A DNA stretch of 7,282 nt from an uncultured Collinsella sp. (GTDB lineage Bacteria > Actinomycetota > Coriobacteriia > Coriobacteriales > Coriobacteriaceae), in contig URYW01000087.1 of assembly GCA_900552145.1 (NCBI GenBank), positions 1-7,282 on the forward strand, written 5' to 3'. This document shows positions 6,198-7,282 of this stretch, piece after piece; the stretch's first letter is position 1; each line of letters opens with the position of its first letter. The translations under genes and the position numbers were made by a program. The notes below the pieces were generated by a model. The model saw only the letters and a program-made list of their open reading frames with translations, made no database searches and was not told the DNA's origin.

Positions 6198-7160
6198 ATG
6201 TCCAAACCCTACGGTAAGCCCGATCGTATTGTCGTCGCCCTCGGCGGCAACGCCCTCGGCAACAACCCCGTCGAGCAGATCGAGGCCGTGAGCAACACCG
6301 CCCACGCCCTCCTCGGTCTCATCGAGCAGGGCAACGAGATCATCATCACCCACGGCAACGGCCCGCAGGTCGGCATGATCCAGAACGCCTTCGCCGCCGC
6401 CCACGACGCCATCGGCACCCCCGAGATGCCGCTGCCCGAGTGCGGCGCCATGTCCCAGGGCTACATCGGCTATCACCTGCAGCAGGGCATCGGCCGCGAG
6501 ATGCACAAGCGCTATAAGCGCTGGCACGCCGCAACCGTCGTCACCCAGATCGAGTGCGATCCCGACGACCCCGCGTTCAAGAACCCGACCAAGCCGATCG
6601 GCCCCTTCTACACCGAGGAGCAGGCCAAGGAGTTCATGGCCGAGGATCCCTCCAAGGTCTTCGTCGAGGATTCCGGCCGCGGCTGGCGTCGCGTCGTCGC
6701 CTCCCCCGATCCCAAGAAGATCGTCGAGGCTGACTCCATCCTCAACCTGCTCGACAACGAGTTCATCGTCATCGCCTGCGGTGGCGGCGGCATCCCCGTC
6801 GTCCGCGACTACGAGAACAAGGGTTGCTACAAGGGCGTTCCCGCCGTCATCGACAAGGACCTGGGCGGCGAGCTGCTGGCCGAGGATTGCGACGCCGACG
6901 TCCTGTTCCTGTTGACCGCCGTCGAGCATGTCGCCATCAACTTCGGCAAGCCCAACCAGGAGGAGCTCGAGGACCTCACCGCCGACGAGGCCGAGCGCCT
7001 GGCCGACGAGGGCCAGTTCGGCAAGGGTTCCATGGAGCCCAAGGTCCGCGCTGCCATCAAGTTCGCCCGTTCCCGCAAGGGCCGCACCTGCATCATCGGC
7101 GCCCTGGACAAGGCCGCCGAGACCATGGCTGGCCTCTCCGGTACCCGCATTCACGAGTAG
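6198..7160 (+). CDS. arcC: carbamate kinase
   Basis: Predicted 320-residue cytoplasmic kinase of the amino acid kinase fold: carbamoyl phosphate + ADP to ATP + carbamate, which decays to CO2 and NH3. Motifs in order: ALGGNAL (14-20), THGNGPQVG (51-59), the ECGAMSQGYIGY segment (81-92), ACGGGGIPV (193-201), VIDKDL (217-222), LLTAVE (238-243), GKP (250-252), GSMEPKV (277-283). Length is normal for ArcC and no key motif is missing. The start has AAGGAGG (6186-6192), which overlaps the argF stop; the gap is 10 bases, so the two genes are tightly coupled. Codon use is unlike the rest of the operon: in the first 61 codons about 90 % end in G or C, against about 60 % in a 40-codon stretch of argF. 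Last gene of the operon, followed by a hairpin and a terminator. Confidence 0.96.
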   Translation: MSKPYGKPDRIVVALGGNALGNNPVEQIEAVSNTAHALLGLIEQGNEIIITHGNGPQVGMIQNAFAAAHDAIGTPEMPLPECGAMSQGYIGYHLQQGIGREMHKRYKRWHAATVVTQIECDPDDPAFKNPTKPIGPFYTEEQAKEFMAEDPSKVFVEDSGRGWRRVVASPDPKKIVEADSILNLLDNEFIVIACGGGGIPVVRDYENKGCYKGVPAVIDKDLGGELLAEDCDADVLFLLTAVEHVAINFGKPNQEELEDLTADEAERLADEGQFGKGSMEPKVRAAIKFARSRKGRTCIIGALDKAAETMAGLSGTRIHE

Positions 7161-7182
7161 CCTCTACTCCATTGTCTCTCTC

Positions 7183-7206
7183 GTGGGCGCCAGGCAAAGC
7201 GCCCAC
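7183..7206 (+). other. hairpin after carbamate kinase
   Basis: GTGGGCGC (7183-7190) and GCGCCCAC (7199-7206) form a perfect 8-bp stem with an 8-base loop. AAACTAG, not a T run, follows, so this is probably a 3' stabilising or pausing hairpin in front of the real terminator 20 bases on. Confidence 0.65.
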
Positions 7207-7282
7207 AAACTAGCCTCTCTTCATGAGCCCCGCAGTCCGCTCCGACTGCGGGGCTTTTGCTATTCACCTAGTCATTGGGGAC
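7206..7282. repeat. right copy of the exact 77-bp terminal direct repeat
   Basis: Identical to positions 1-77 with no mismatch. Joining the copies gives a 7205-bp circle in which carbamate kinase (end 7160) and the regulator (stop at 153) face each other about 197 bases apart. Confidence 0.95.
7226..7258 (+). terminator. intrinsic terminator of the arcD-arcA-argF-arcC operon
   Basis: The same 12-bp perfect stem, 6-base loop and short T run as at 21-53. It lies 65 bases after the arcC stop and is the natural end of the rightward operon. Confidence 0.9.

Noticed and set aside
6174..7154. Minus-strand open frame of 326 codons opposite arcC
   Set aside because: Extreme Gly/Asp/Leu/Val composition caused by the high GC3 of arcC; an antisense shadow.

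Overview
The window holds a complete arginine deiminase (ADI) catabolic locus. Clean Shine-Dalgarno sites, roughly 50-68 % local GC and the style of the proteins suggest an anaerobic, gut-type bacterium, perhaps a Coriobacteriia member such as Collinsella or Olsenella. That placement is an impression from protein style, not a proven assignment.

Layout. Positions 1-152 carry a strong intrinsic terminator followed by degenerate short repeats. On the minus strand, reading leftward from 2049, are a divergent second arginine deiminase (802-2049) and an overlapping XRE/S24-type regulator (153-809). An AT-rich divergent control region (2050-2345) holds two matching palindromes exactly 30 bp apart. 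On the plus strand follow a YfcC/ArcD-family antiporter (2346-3782), a main arginine deiminase (3850-5094), an ornithine carbamoyltransferase gene interrupted by an in-frame TAA (5180-6187), and carbamate kinase (6198-7160). After carbamate kinase come a hairpin and the terminator again.

How the genes fit together. ArcD would import arginine in exchange for ornithine. ArcA makes citrulline and ammonia. ArgF makes ornithine and carbamoyl phosphate, and ArcC makes ATP, CO2 and ammonia. The regulator probably acts on the divergent control region. If the ochre codon in argF is real and not read through, the second step is lost and with it the ATP yield and the ornithine for antiport. Arginine deimination and its acid-neutralising ammonia would remain.

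Two points stand out. First, the first 77 bases (1-77) are identical to the last 77 (7206-7282), and the repeats sit exactly at the window edges. This is what a circular assembly contig of 7205 bp looks like. In the circle, the two operons diverge from one control region and converge on one terminator. No replication, mobilisation or recombination gene is present, so an autonomous plasmid is not supported by coding content; an assembly loop, a tandem array or an excised circle are all open. Second, the locus encodes two quite different arginine deiminases, the second paired with its own regulator and altered in an active-site loop.
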